Positions 1 through 6,178 of a stretch of 23,323 bases of DNA are shown here, piece after piece. Source of the DNA: a virus; the IMG/VR virus record IMGVR_UViG_3300033149_000677, positions 1 to 23,323 of that record. One strand, written 5' to 3'. The notes below the pieces were generated by a model. That model did not search any database and was not told the DNA's origin. It saw only the letters and a program-made list of their open reading frames with translations. A program made the translations under genes and the position numbers. Position 1 is the stretch's first letter; every line of letters starts with the position of its first letter.

Positions 1-462
1 GACGCAGTTATCGCAAAGATGTCACAGGTACAGCCGCGTGCATCCTATCCGCTAGTCGGATGGGGCAAGAAAAGTTTCATCGAAGCCAGCATTAAAAAGA
101 AAGCCGGAAACCGAATTGTGTTTGAGGTGTTTGCCGAGACCACATTCAATACAGCGCCCACCGATCCCGAACTTGGGTACACAAAGGATGAGGCTCAGAT
201 GTTCAAAGGCGTAACTATTACCAACAACGAAGAACAGACAAACTCCAGCGGTCACCTATCGTCAATGGGTGAGATGTTGGAATACACGGACTTCGTAAAT
301 CGTTTCATTTCAGATGAAGCGACCCGTGTCACCTTGGGTCTAATTTTTGATAACATGGCAGAGCAGATGAAGTGCAGTGACGAAATGCTCGAACGTGTAA
401 ACAAAGCGTGGACAAGCCGTGCAACGAATGCACAAGAATTATTTTACGTACCGTACCATTAA
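1..462 (+). CDS. Unknown phage protein, 5' end outside window (partial)
   Basis: The frame is open from base 1 to a TAA at 460-462. The first ATG is at 19 (147 aa from there), but the 18 bases before it hold no Shine-Dalgarno sequence and all read as sense codons (D-A-V-I-A-K). The gene therefore more likely starts upstream of the window. The visible part is soluble and mixed, with a basic stretch near residue 25 (IEASIKKKAG) and a helical C-terminal half; no signal peptide or membrane segment is seen. I do not recognise the family. Its stop is followed without a gap by the ATG of the histidine-phosphatase gene (TAAATG), so the two are probably translated from one transcript. Confidence 0.6.
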   Translation, partial: DAVIAKMSQVQPRASYPLVGWGKKSFIEASIKKKAGNRIVFEVFAETTFNTAPTDPELGYTKDEAQMFKGVTITNNEEQTNSSGHLSSMGEMLEYTDFVNRFISDEATRVTLGLIFDNMAEQMKCSDEMLERVNKAWTSRATNAQELFYVPYH

Positions 463-1035
463 ATGCTAGTACTAATCAGACACGCCGAATGCGTTGCAAA
501 TACCGAGAACCGAAAGGTTGGGCACACGCAATCACCCCTAACTCCCCACGGAATCGTGCAGGCTAAAGAGTTAAAGGATGATATGGGTGGCTACAAATAT
601 GATGCAGTCTTCACCAGCGACCTTGAGCGCTGTCAGGACACGACTTCGTATGCGTTAGGGCACACGCACCCGCGAGAGACTTGGACGCTCTCAGAAGAAC
701 TCAGGGAGCGCTCAGGCGGTCTTCTGGAGGGAATGACCTACCAAGACATCCGAAAGCAGTTTGCTCCCAAGTATTACAAGCTGTGGCAGCGTGATTACTT
801 TGAAGCGCCACCGCAGGGAGAATCCTTCCGTGATGTTGAAGACAGGGTGATTCCGTTCTTCCGCGAGTACGTGGTACCGCTGGTGAATGAGGGCAAGAAT
901 GTTTGGCTCTGTTCTCACACGATTCCGATGAAAATTCTCATTGGTTACATCAAGGGAATGGAAGAAGCTGCCATTATGAAATTGCCAATCGACAACGCAA
1001 TGCCTTACGTGCTTTATGGAAACATCCGAACCTAA
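463..1035 (+). CDS. Histidine-phosphatase superfamily protein (phosphoglycerate-mutase-like)
   Basis: This 190-aa protein carries the family signature. An RHAE motif at residues 6-9 supplies the phospho-accepting His7 (usual form RHGE). PLTPHG and QAKEL follow at 25-37, SDLERCQDT with Arg56 at 52-60, an acidic GGLLEG segment at 85-90, PQGESFRDVEDR at 117-128, and the second histidine in CSHTIPMK (His152; usually SHG). The family's catalytic residues appear intact, so a phosphomonoesterase or mutase acting on a small phosphorylated substrate is likely; the substrate cannot be read from sequence. The ATG follows the upstream TAA directly, and the 3' end overlaps the next ORF by 20 bases. Phage members of this superfamily are known but mostly uncharacterised; a role in nucleotide or sugar-phosphate metabolism is inference. 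Confidence 0.85.
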   Translation: MLVLIRHAECVANTENRKVGHTQSPLTPHGIVQAKELKDDMGGYKYDAVFTSDLERCQDTTSYALGHTHPRETWTLSEELRERSGGLLEGMTYQDIRKQFAPKYYKLWQRDYFEAPPQGESFRDVEDRVIPFFREYVVPLVNEGKNVWLCSHTIPMKILIGYIKGMEEAAIMKLPIDNAMPYVLYGNIRT

Positions 1036-1255
1036 ATTCTACTACATTATCAGGGAATCCGACGGTACCATCGCTGGTTATCATACGCGCAACGGACCCA
1101 ACCATGAGCTTACTGCCCTTGGTTACAAACTTGAGCCCTCCACGCAAGCCATAATCGAAACGTTGCACGCGTTTGGTATGGGTATAAAACGCGTCCCCCT
1201 GTTCGATGATAGCGCCTCAAACAAAGAATTCTTCATGGTTACCCCCGACTCTTAA
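1016..1255 (+). CDS. Small unknown protein, 79 aa
   Basis: The ATG at 1016 lies inside the end of the histidine-phosphatase gene (20-base overlap, different frame) and the ORF ends at a TAA at 1253-1255, just before the tail-tube promoter region. The protein is soluble. Its N-terminal half (FYYIIRESDGTIAGYHTRNG) looks like a short beta-hairpin unit, and the remainder is amphipathic. No motif is recognised. Support comes from fit: it fills the space between two real genes, overlaps in an operon-like way, and no better ORF exists there. The antisense ORF over the same bases looks like a shadow. Confidence 0.6.
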   Translation: METSEPKFYYIIRESDGTIAGYHTRNGPNHELTALGYKLEPSTQAIIETLHAFGMGIKRVPLFDDSASNKEFFMVTPDS

Positions 1256-1274
1256 ATCATATTGTCTCCGAACC

Positions 1275-1299
1275 CTAAATAGCTACATCAGGGTAAATA
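1275..1299 (+). promoter_or_regulatory. Tandem T4-type late promoters for the tail-tube gene
   Basis: Two late-promoter-like boxes, CTAAATA (1275-1281) and GTAAATA (1293-1299), stand 46 and 28 bases before the gp19 start at 1328. The T4 late promoter is TATAAATA at -10 with no -35. The downstream box is followed, after 10 bases, by ACATAGGAAAC and then the ATG; the same leader is found before the 338-aa gene at 5162. The two boxes are embedded in an ACCCT...AGGGT inverted repeat (1273-1294 region), so the upstream box could instead be part of a weak hairpin. Confidence 0.7.
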
Positions 1300-1327
1300 A
1301 TCCCATAGTACATAGGAAACAATAACA

Positions 1328-2092
1328 ATGACTGTCAACTCGCTTTCAAACTTTGGTGTACCGGGACTGAACGGTGACCGTTCGGCTCAGCTTCAACCAA
1401 TCTTATCCAACCGCTTCCGTGCGTTGTTTTTCAACTTCGGAACACCGGGTGAAGTAGCACCGTATGACCTGACACGCCAGATGCGTCGCATGGGTCGTCC
1501 GAACCTCGAATTCGAAACACAAACACTTTACTCCTACGTGTCTACTGTCTACATCGGTACTCGTGGTGAATGGGGAACAGTGGACGTTGTTTTCGTAGAC
1601 GACATCACCAACTCCGTACAGCAACGCGTACAAGAGCAGGTTGCCAAGCAACAGAACTTCTTCGACCAGACCATGTCTCGTGCCGGTGAGAACTACAAGT
1701 TCGAAATCGACCTAGACGTACTTGCTGGTGGGCAGTCTGCTGGTGGTTCTGCATCTGATCCAAACATCATTCAAAAGTGGTGCTTCGCTGGTTGCCAAAT
1801 TACCAACATGAACAATAACGAGCTATCTTATGAGGAAGCAACCGCGATGGAAATCACGTTGACTCTACGTTATGACAATGTTATCGGTTTCAACCAAGAT
1901 GGTTTCCGTATGGGTGTCTTCTCCCACGCTCCACAGATTGGTGCCCAACAGGGTGTTATCTCTACTGGTGCCGGTTCTGCCGGTGGTGGCGTTAGTACTT
2001 CGGGTGCTTCGGTTAGTATCGGTGTTTCTGGCTCGACTTCAATCGGTGGTGTTTCAATCGGTGGTAGTGCTGGTGGTTCATTCGGACTATAA
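1328..2092 (+). CDS. gp19: Tail tube protein, T4 gp19-like
   Basis: The 254-aa product is the major subunit of the inner tube of a contractile tail. It has the gp19-type pattern: an N-terminal region with LSNRFRALFFNFG and RQMRRMGRPNLEFE, a beta-rich core (LYSYVSTVYIGTRGEWGTVDVVFVDD split across residues 68-94), a helix rich in Gln (VQQRVQEQVAKQQNFFDQ), then QKWCFAGCQITNMNNNELSYEEA and the terminal strand MEITLTLRYDNV. The last 50 residues (about 205-254) are a Gly/Ser-rich tail absent from the 163-aa T4 gp19. The start is set by AGGAAA 8 bases before the ATG, downstream of late promoter boxes. A rho-independent terminator follows. Confidence in the tube fold is high; one-to-one orthology with gp19 is by pattern. 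Confidence 0.85.
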   Translation: MTVNSLSNFGVPGLNGDRSAQLQPILSNRFRALFFNFGTPGEVAPYDLTRQMRRMGRPNLEFETQTLYSYVSTVYIGTRGEWGTVDVVFVDDITNSVQQRVQEQVAKQQNFFDQTMSRAGENYKFEIDLDVLAGGQSAGGSASDPNIIQKWCFAGCQITNMNNNELSYEEATAMEITLTLRYDNVIGFNQDGFRMGVFSHAPQIGAQQGVISTGAGSAGGGVSTSGASVSIGVSGSTSIGGVSIGGSAGGSFGL

Positions 2093-2111
2093 GAACCAAA
2101 GGTAAGAATTG

Positions 2112-2137
2112 AAAAAGGGGCGTTAAGCCCCTTTTTT
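2112..2137. terminator. Bidirectional rho-independent terminator
   Basis: AAAAAGGGGC (2112-2121), loop GTTAA (2122-2126), GCCCCTTTTT (2127-2136) form a perfect 10-bp stem. There is a T-tract on the plus strand and, by symmetry, one on the minus strand. It sits between the convergent ends of gp19 (+, stop at 2092) and bS21 (-, stop codon 2136-2138) and can serve both transcripts. The bS21 stop codon overlaps the T-tract edge. Confidence 0.92.
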
Positions 2138-2357
2138 ATTTGCGTCGTAAACGTGCAGCTTCATGCTTAGCGCGTTCTTTTTCCAGATTCTTTCTGGTGC
2201 GGTTGACAGCCTCCTTATGTTTTTTGCGGCGAGTATCCGATGGCTTCTCATAATAACGCCTATCCATAGCGTCCCTGATTGATCCATCATCGAACAATTT
2301 CTTCTTGAGAATCTTTAATGCTTTATCAACATTCCCGTTACGTACATCAATGCGCAT
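2136..2357 (-). CDS. rpsU: Phage-encoded ribosomal protein bS21
   Basis: This 73-aa, strongly basic protein matches the small-subunit protein bS21. It has the N-terminal strand (RIDVRNGNVDKAL), a helix with KILKKKLFDDGSIRDAMDRR, and the diagnostic RRYYEKPSDTRRKK (33-46; bacterial form REFYEKPTxxRKR), followed by a Lys/Arg-rich helical C-terminus. Length equals the cellular protein (about 70 aa). A strong SD, GGAGAA, lies 3 to 8 bases before the ATG on the minus strand. bS21 binds the 30S platform near the anti-SD end of 16S rRNA and assists initiation. Phage bS21 genes are known (for example in pelagiphages and huge phages) and are thought to bias host ribosomes. Here it is the only minus-strand gene within a plus-strand late block. 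Confidence 0.95.
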   Translation of the reverse strand: MRIDVRNGNVDKALKILKKKLFDDGSIRDAMDRRYYEKPSDTRRKKHKEAVNRTRKNLEKERAKHEAARLRRK

Positions 2358-2388
2358 GCTTTCTCCGTTATTAGGTTGTGGTCTGCGG

Positions 2389-2395
2389 GTAAATA
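2389..2395 (+). promoter_or_regulatory. T4-type late promoter box for the gp48/54-like gene
   Basis: GTAAATA on the plus strand lies 21 bases before the chosen ATG (2417) and just ahead of the SD AGGAG (2404-2408). It matches the core shared with the other late boxes in the window. Confidence 0.7.
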
Positions 2396-2427
2396 TACTT
2401 ATTAGGAGTATTGAATATGGCAGTCAA
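2392..2427 (-). promoter_or_regulatory. Possible sigma70-type promoter for bS21 (weak)
   Basis: On the minus strand, TATATT (plus bases 2392-2397) is a 5/6 match to a -10 box, and TTGACT (plus 2422-2427) is a good -35 hexamer, but their spacing is 24, too long for a standard pair. TTGACT pairs at 17 bases only with a poor TAATAA. Some promoter must lie here, because bS21 is transcribed away from its plus-strand neighbour. The exact elements are uncertain. The -10 candidate overlaps the plus-strand late box. Confidence 0.3.
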
Positions 2428-3994
2428 TAAGCGCGACTTGAACACATTAACCGATGAAACGGGTTGGCCGTTTGTAAACTATGCTCAGGAAGAGCGTAAT
2501 TTACAGTCGGCTCCGGGCAATATTGCCTCGGCGTTAAGTATCCCCCGATTCAAGTTTACATGGGCAGTCGAATTCCAATTCAGTCCGCGAGCATTAGATA
2601 ATCCAATAACTAATTTGGCTGATTTTATCAATGACCGTGGGCGGTTATACGTACACCTGATATCCATCAATCACCCATCATCCACAATCAAGACAGAAAA
2701 ATTACGGTCGTACAACAAATGGATTAATGTACCAACGCAAGTTGAACATCCGTCAGCCAGTATGACATTCCATGATGACTCGACTTCCGTCGTTCAAGCT
2801 CTCTGGAAGGAAAATCTGAATTTCTATACACATCAAGCAACCATTGGTGACACACTATCTGGTAATCGTAGGACAAATTTAAGTTGGACTGACGAAAGTA
2901 ACTCGTATCAATTCACCGATGACTTGACTTCGACAGATGGCGGCGAAATGCGTTCCGCGATGGGGCGGAGACCTTCGTTGGGTATGAGATTAAAACCCAA
3001 TGACGGAAGACACTTTTTTGAATCCATAAAGATTATTGACCTCGGTACCGAACCGGACGGTCTTAACGTATATTGGTATCATCGTCCGATTATAACCGGA
3101 TGGGATATTGACGCACTCGACAAAGAAGATCGTACCGGAAACGTCAGAGTCACTGCCTCATTTGATTATGAGTCAACTTATTTCACCATCGGTCAATATC
3201 GTGGTCGTTTCGCGGGCGACGGTGAGACGGACGATAACGGACGCTTGTTTGCAGGGCGTGGTGCGCGTAAAGCGGGTATCGCTCGTGATGGATTGGAAGG
3301 ACGTGTCAACCGTCCCGTAGAACTCACAGAGGGTATAGTAGCCCCTGCTACTATCAGAGCAGCGGCAGAAGCAAAACGAGCGGCAGAAGTAGCAGCGGCA
3401 AACGAATTTATACACGACTTCGATGGTGTATTTGAACCGGCTCTTGAGAGTGAATTGAAACCAACTATACCGGAGAGTCTGGAAGGTAAGCAACAAGATT
3501 TGGAACAAGTTGAAGCAGAACGTGCAGCAATATTTGAGGATGCTCTCGAAAATGAAGACGCCGATTTAGAGAGACTGTCCGAACTTAATAAACGAGATAA
3601 TGAACTGACCGAGGCAATCAAGGAACAGAAAGCAACCGAGGCAGCAAGTGCCTTCCCCAACGAACCCGAACGTTCCGCATTACTTAATACCCAAGATGCA
3701 GCTAATATTGGTACATCAGATATCAGCACCACTTCGGTGCCCGACCCCGCTAACCAACAACTAGCAGACGATTTCCAATCTAACGCTGACTTCGCACAAA
3801 GGTCGGCTGATTTTGCTAATGCGAGTGCGGAGAGTCAGGAAAAGACCGCACAAGATATAGTTGAGTCCAACCCCAAACTGTCCCGCGAGTTGTCCGAAAA
3901 CGCCGCTGAACTTAGAGGGCTAGCAAAAGAGCAACAACGAACCGCTGATATATTTCAAGAGTCTGCCGATGCAACTAGACCCTTAAACCAATAA
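2417..3994 (+). CDS. Baseplate tail-tube cap/initiator-like protein (gp48/gp54 type) with long helical C-terminus
   Basis: The product is 525 aa. Residues 42-255 show the tube-fold pattern of T4-type baseplate proteins gp48/gp54, which seed and cap tail-tube assembly. IPRFKFTWAVEFQF is followed by TIKTEKLRSYNKWINVPTQVE, then PSASMTFHDDSTSVVQALW. FFESIKIIDLG and HRPIITGWDIDALD lead to a last strand VTASFDYEST. Residues about 256-525 are an Ala/Glu/Gln-rich, charged, largely helical extension (probable coiled coils near 310-430 and 450-520) with no counterpart in T4. A TTG at 2411 would extend the frame by two codons, but AGGAG (2404-2408) is 8 bases from ATG 2417 and only 2 from the TTG, so the ATG is chosen. 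The stop overlaps the gp4 start (TAATG). gp48 and gp54 cannot be told apart here. Confidence 0.7.
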   Translation: MAVNKRDLNTLTDETGWPFVNYAQEERNLQSAPGNIASALSIPRFKFTWAVEFQFSPRALDNPITNLADFINDRGRLYVHLISINHPSSTIKTEKLRSYNKWINVPTQVEHPSASMTFHDDSTSVVQALWKENLNFYTHQATIGDTLSGNRRTNLSWTDESNSYQFTDDLTSTDGGEMRSAMGRRPSLGMRLKPNDGRHFFESIKIIDLGTEPDGLNVYWYHRPIITGWDIDALDKEDRTGNVRVTASFDYESTYFTIGQYRGRFAGDGETDDNGRLFAGRGARKAGIARDGLEGRVNRPVELTEGIVAPATIRAAAEAKRAAEVAAANEFIHDFDGVFEPALESELKPTIPESLEGKQQDLEQVEAERAAIFEDALENEDADLERLSELNKRDNELTEAIKEQKATEAASAFPNEPERSALLNTQDAANIGTSDISTTSVPDPANQQLADDFQSNADFAQRSADFANASAESQEKTAQDIVESNPKLSRELSENAAELRGLAKEQQRTADIFQESADATRPLNQ

Positions 3995-4635
3995 TGGCTC
4001 GCTCAACTAACAAAGGCGCATTCAATCCCCAGTATCCACAGAAGTATACGGGGGATTATCCGATTATATATCGCAGTTCGTGGGAGTTGGAGTTCATGCG
4101 CTATTGTGATTTACATCCGGGTGTTATGGAATGGGCTTCAGAGCCGCAAAAAATTCCTTACCAGAATCCACTGAACGGAAAGCAAACGGTTTATGTTCCA
4201 GACTTTCTCGTGACATACATGAAAGCGGGTGGTGGCACAAGTACCAAACTCATCGAAATCAAACCACTCCACGAAGCATCCGCAGCGCACGCAACCAATA
4301 GGATGGACGTAGCCCTCAGAATCAAAAATGAATCCAAGTGGGGTGCAGCAGCACAATGGGCAGCACGTCGCGGCATTGACTTCATCGTATTGACCGAAGC
4401 TGAGTTGTATAGTAACCACGCAAATCGCAAGGGTCGTGCTCACCCAATCAAAGCTGTGGGTAAGGAACAAGTACGGTCTAATAAGCCATCCACTAAGGGC
4501 AAAACGAAGAAACAAACGGCATCAAACCTTGGCACAGCGAGCAGAGCGGCTAGATCACAATCCAAGGCTAGGTTGGGTAATTCGGTAAGTAGAGTAGGTA
4601 AGGTACAAAAAGCTAAGAGGTCAACCAAACGATGA
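3994..4635 (+). CDS. gp4: Head completion protein, T4 gp4-like nuclease fold
   Basis: This 213-aa protein matches T4 gp4 (150 aa), the head-completion protein that acts on packaged DNA ends and head closure. It keeps the YRSSWELEFMRYCD block (26-39), the aspartate of VPDFLV (Asp70) and the IEIKP motif (87-91). Together these form an E...D...ExK arrangement like restriction-endonuclease and TnsA folds. AAQWAARRGIDFIVLTE follows at about 122-138. After residue 146 comes a roughly 65-residue Lys/Arg/Ser-rich tail, much longer than in T4 and probably DNA-binding. The ATG overlaps the upstream TAA by one base, and the stop overlaps the gp16 ATG (ATGA). Position before the terminase genes fits a head/packaging operon. 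Confidence 0.85.
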   Translation: MARSTNKGAFNPQYPQKYTGDYPIIYRSSWELEFMRYCDLHPGVMEWASEPQKIPYQNPLNGKQTVYVPDFLVTYMKAGGGTSTKLIEIKPLHEASAAHATNRMDVALRIKNESKWGAAAQWAARRGIDFIVLTEAELYSNHANRKGRAHPIKAVGKEQVRSNKPSTKGKTKKQTASNLGTASRAARSQSKARLGNSVSRVGKVQKAKRSTKR

Positions 4636-5132
4636 ATCAACGTTTAAATCCCAACATTGCCGCAGCGCTAGACATGGACCTTCCTGACGAAGTTCCGGTG
4701 GAAGAAAGTGCTCCCGTGATCATTGTTGAACCTCATGAGATAGTAGCAGTAGCGAATGCAGATTTGCCAGACATGACCGACCTCGAAGTCAAAGTAGTAC
4801 AAGGTGAGAAACAATTAGAACAGATTATCACCAAGGGTATGGGTATGTTCACAGAGTTATATGATGAACTCTCCGGCATTGACCCGAAGTACCGCAATCG
4901 CCATTTAGAAACCACAGCCCTCGTTATGGGACACACTCTGGATGCCATCAAGCACAAGACTGGTCACCAACTAAAACGCAAAAAGCAGCGTATGGAAGAA
5001 GCTGAATTTGGCAAAGACGAGAGCAAAACTAATATAGGAACAGCCAACTTTTACGGCTCGCGTGAAGACCTCATCAAAATGATGAACGATGCCCAAACTG
5101 TGGATGTCCCACCAGAAAGCGAAACTCAGTAA
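4632..5132 (+). CDS. gp16: Small terminase subunit, T4 gp16-like
   Basis: The length of 166 aa compares with 164 for T4 gp16. There is an acidic N-terminus (residues 1-45), a central pair of helices from DLEVKVVQGEKQLEQ through the RHLETTALVMGHTLDAIKHK region (about 50-110), and a C-terminal segment TANFYGSREDLIKMM that parallels T4 gp16 ATVFMGSPTELMDEI. gp16 forms a ring that recognises concatemer DNA and stimulates the gp17 ATPase. The gene overlaps gp4 by 4 bases. One gene separates it from gp17, whereas T4 has 16 and 17 adjacent. The TAA stop is part of the next late-promoter box. Confidence 0.82.
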   Translation: MNQRLNPNIAAALDMDLPDEVPVEESAPVIIVEPHEIVAVANADLPDMTDLEVKVVQGEKQLEQIITKGMGMFTELYDELSGIDPKYRNRHLETTALVMGHTLDAIKHKTGHQLKRKKQRMEEAEFGKDESKTNIGTANFYGSREDLIKMMNDAQTVDVPPESETQ

Positions 5133-5135
5133 ATA
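5129..5135 (+). promoter_or_regulatory. T4-type late promoter box overlapping the gp16 stop
   Basis: GTAAATA includes the gp16 TAA (5130-5132). After 9 bases comes ACATAGGAAAC (5145-5155), then the start at 5162. The arrangement nearly duplicates the promoter-leader unit before gp19. Confidence 0.72.
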
Positions 5136-5161
5136 TGTTTGATAACATAGGAAACTCAACA

Positions 5162-6178
5162 ATGTCCAAGTCATTCCGAGCGCATCTTGCGGAACAAGAC
5201 GCTGAATACGTCTACCACATTAAGTCAACGCGGCATTTGCACGATGATGAAATCTTCGGCAACTTGCAAATTGGACTGTTGGGCTATGACCTACGTTCGC
5301 TAGAACGCATCTCGTATCACCCACTTGCGGCTGTTGAGCCAATGTTTGCCCCGAGCAATGATGAGCCGGGACTGGATAAGATTTTTCATGTCCGCGTCGT
5401 TCTAGGAACTGACGTTGACAACGGTGTTCTTCGTCAGAAGATCGCCATGTTCACTGCAATAAATTGGAAGTATCTCGTAGTCCATAAGGACGGCGAGAAA
5501 ATGGAAGACGATGAAACAATCGATCTCCATCCTTCAATGACCGGTGGCACATACAAGAGCCTTGCGAAGCATGCCAAGAATTGGGATGCAACCGTAGATG
5601 CTGATAACATCGACAACAAGGCACAAACCCTCGTGGGCTTAGACCGTATTGACGCTTTCATGCGAGAGCTAGATACGGACAGAAAGGCACGCGAACAAGA
5701 GGTAGAAGGGCGGAACGTCCAACCAAACTTGACGGAATCATTCGTCACAACACACTTGGCCCTCTGCGACGTGTTCGGAACAAATTCTCCAAAGGGCTTC
5801 TACCTAGTAGAACGTCACGAAGACGAACCGAGCATGATGCACATAGAGGGACCGTTCAAGCAACAGCCGACGAACTATGAATTCGTCCCCGACCTAAAGG
5901 TCAGGGGCTCAGGGACATTTGAAGTCCTCAGTGAAAGTCAGGTTCGATTGGTAGAGCATGATCGTGATTTTAGGTTCACGCGCCCATTGGTTGAGCGTAT
6001 GGTACCAAAACCATTTGAGGTTACCGTTCAGGATCAGGACACAGGAAAAACATATGATGTCCTCGTCAAAGCGCTTTCAGAGACCGATGCCAGAGAGGCA
6101 GGGGTTGAAACCGTAGCAAGTCAAGAACAGTTAGACCCTGAGAGGTTAGTCGCGATTGAGCCAATTATGGTCAATTAA
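5162..6178 (+). CDS. Unknown late phage protein between terminase subunits, 338 aa
   Basis: I do not recognise a function. The N-terminal region (MSKSFRAHLAEQDAEYVYHIKS) resembles the start of many uncharacterised phage proteins that open with MSKF..FL.E...EY.YRIK, a recollection rather than a search. About 100 residues of alpha/beta character follow (FHVRVVLGTDVDNGVLRQKIA). The middle is helical and charged (TLVGLDRIDAFMRELDTDRK), and the C-terminal half is beta-rich, ending in an acidic stretch. An in-frame ATG at 5135 would add nine codons but sits inside the promoter box and lacks an SD. ATG 5162 has AGGAAA 7 bases upstream in the same leader as gp19, so 5162 is chosen. The late promoter suggests a virion or packaging role. 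Its stop (TAA) abuts the gp17 ATG. Confidence 0.75.
   Translation: MSKSFRAHLAEQDAEYVYHIKSTRHLHDDEIFGNLQIGLLGYDLRSLERISYHPLAAVEPMFAPSNDEPGLDKIFHVRVVLGTDVDNGVLRQKIAMFTAINWKYLVVHKDGEKMEDDETIDLHPSMTGGTYKSLAKHAKNWDATVDADNIDNKAQTLVGLDRIDAFMRELDTDRKAREQEVEGRNVQPNLTESFVTTHLALCDVFGTNSPKGFYLVERHEDEPSMMHIEGPFKQQPTNYEFVPDLKVRGSGTFEVLSESQVRLVEHDRDFRFTRPLVERMVPKPFEVTVQDQDTGKTYDVLVKALSETDAREAGVETVASQEQLDPERLVAIEPIMVN

Noticed and set aside
3193-3732. 179-codon antisense ORF (Ser/Ala-rich) over the baseplate gene
   Set aside because: It is a mirror of the Ala/Glu-rich coding strand, lacks an RBS and lies wholly inside a well-supported gene.
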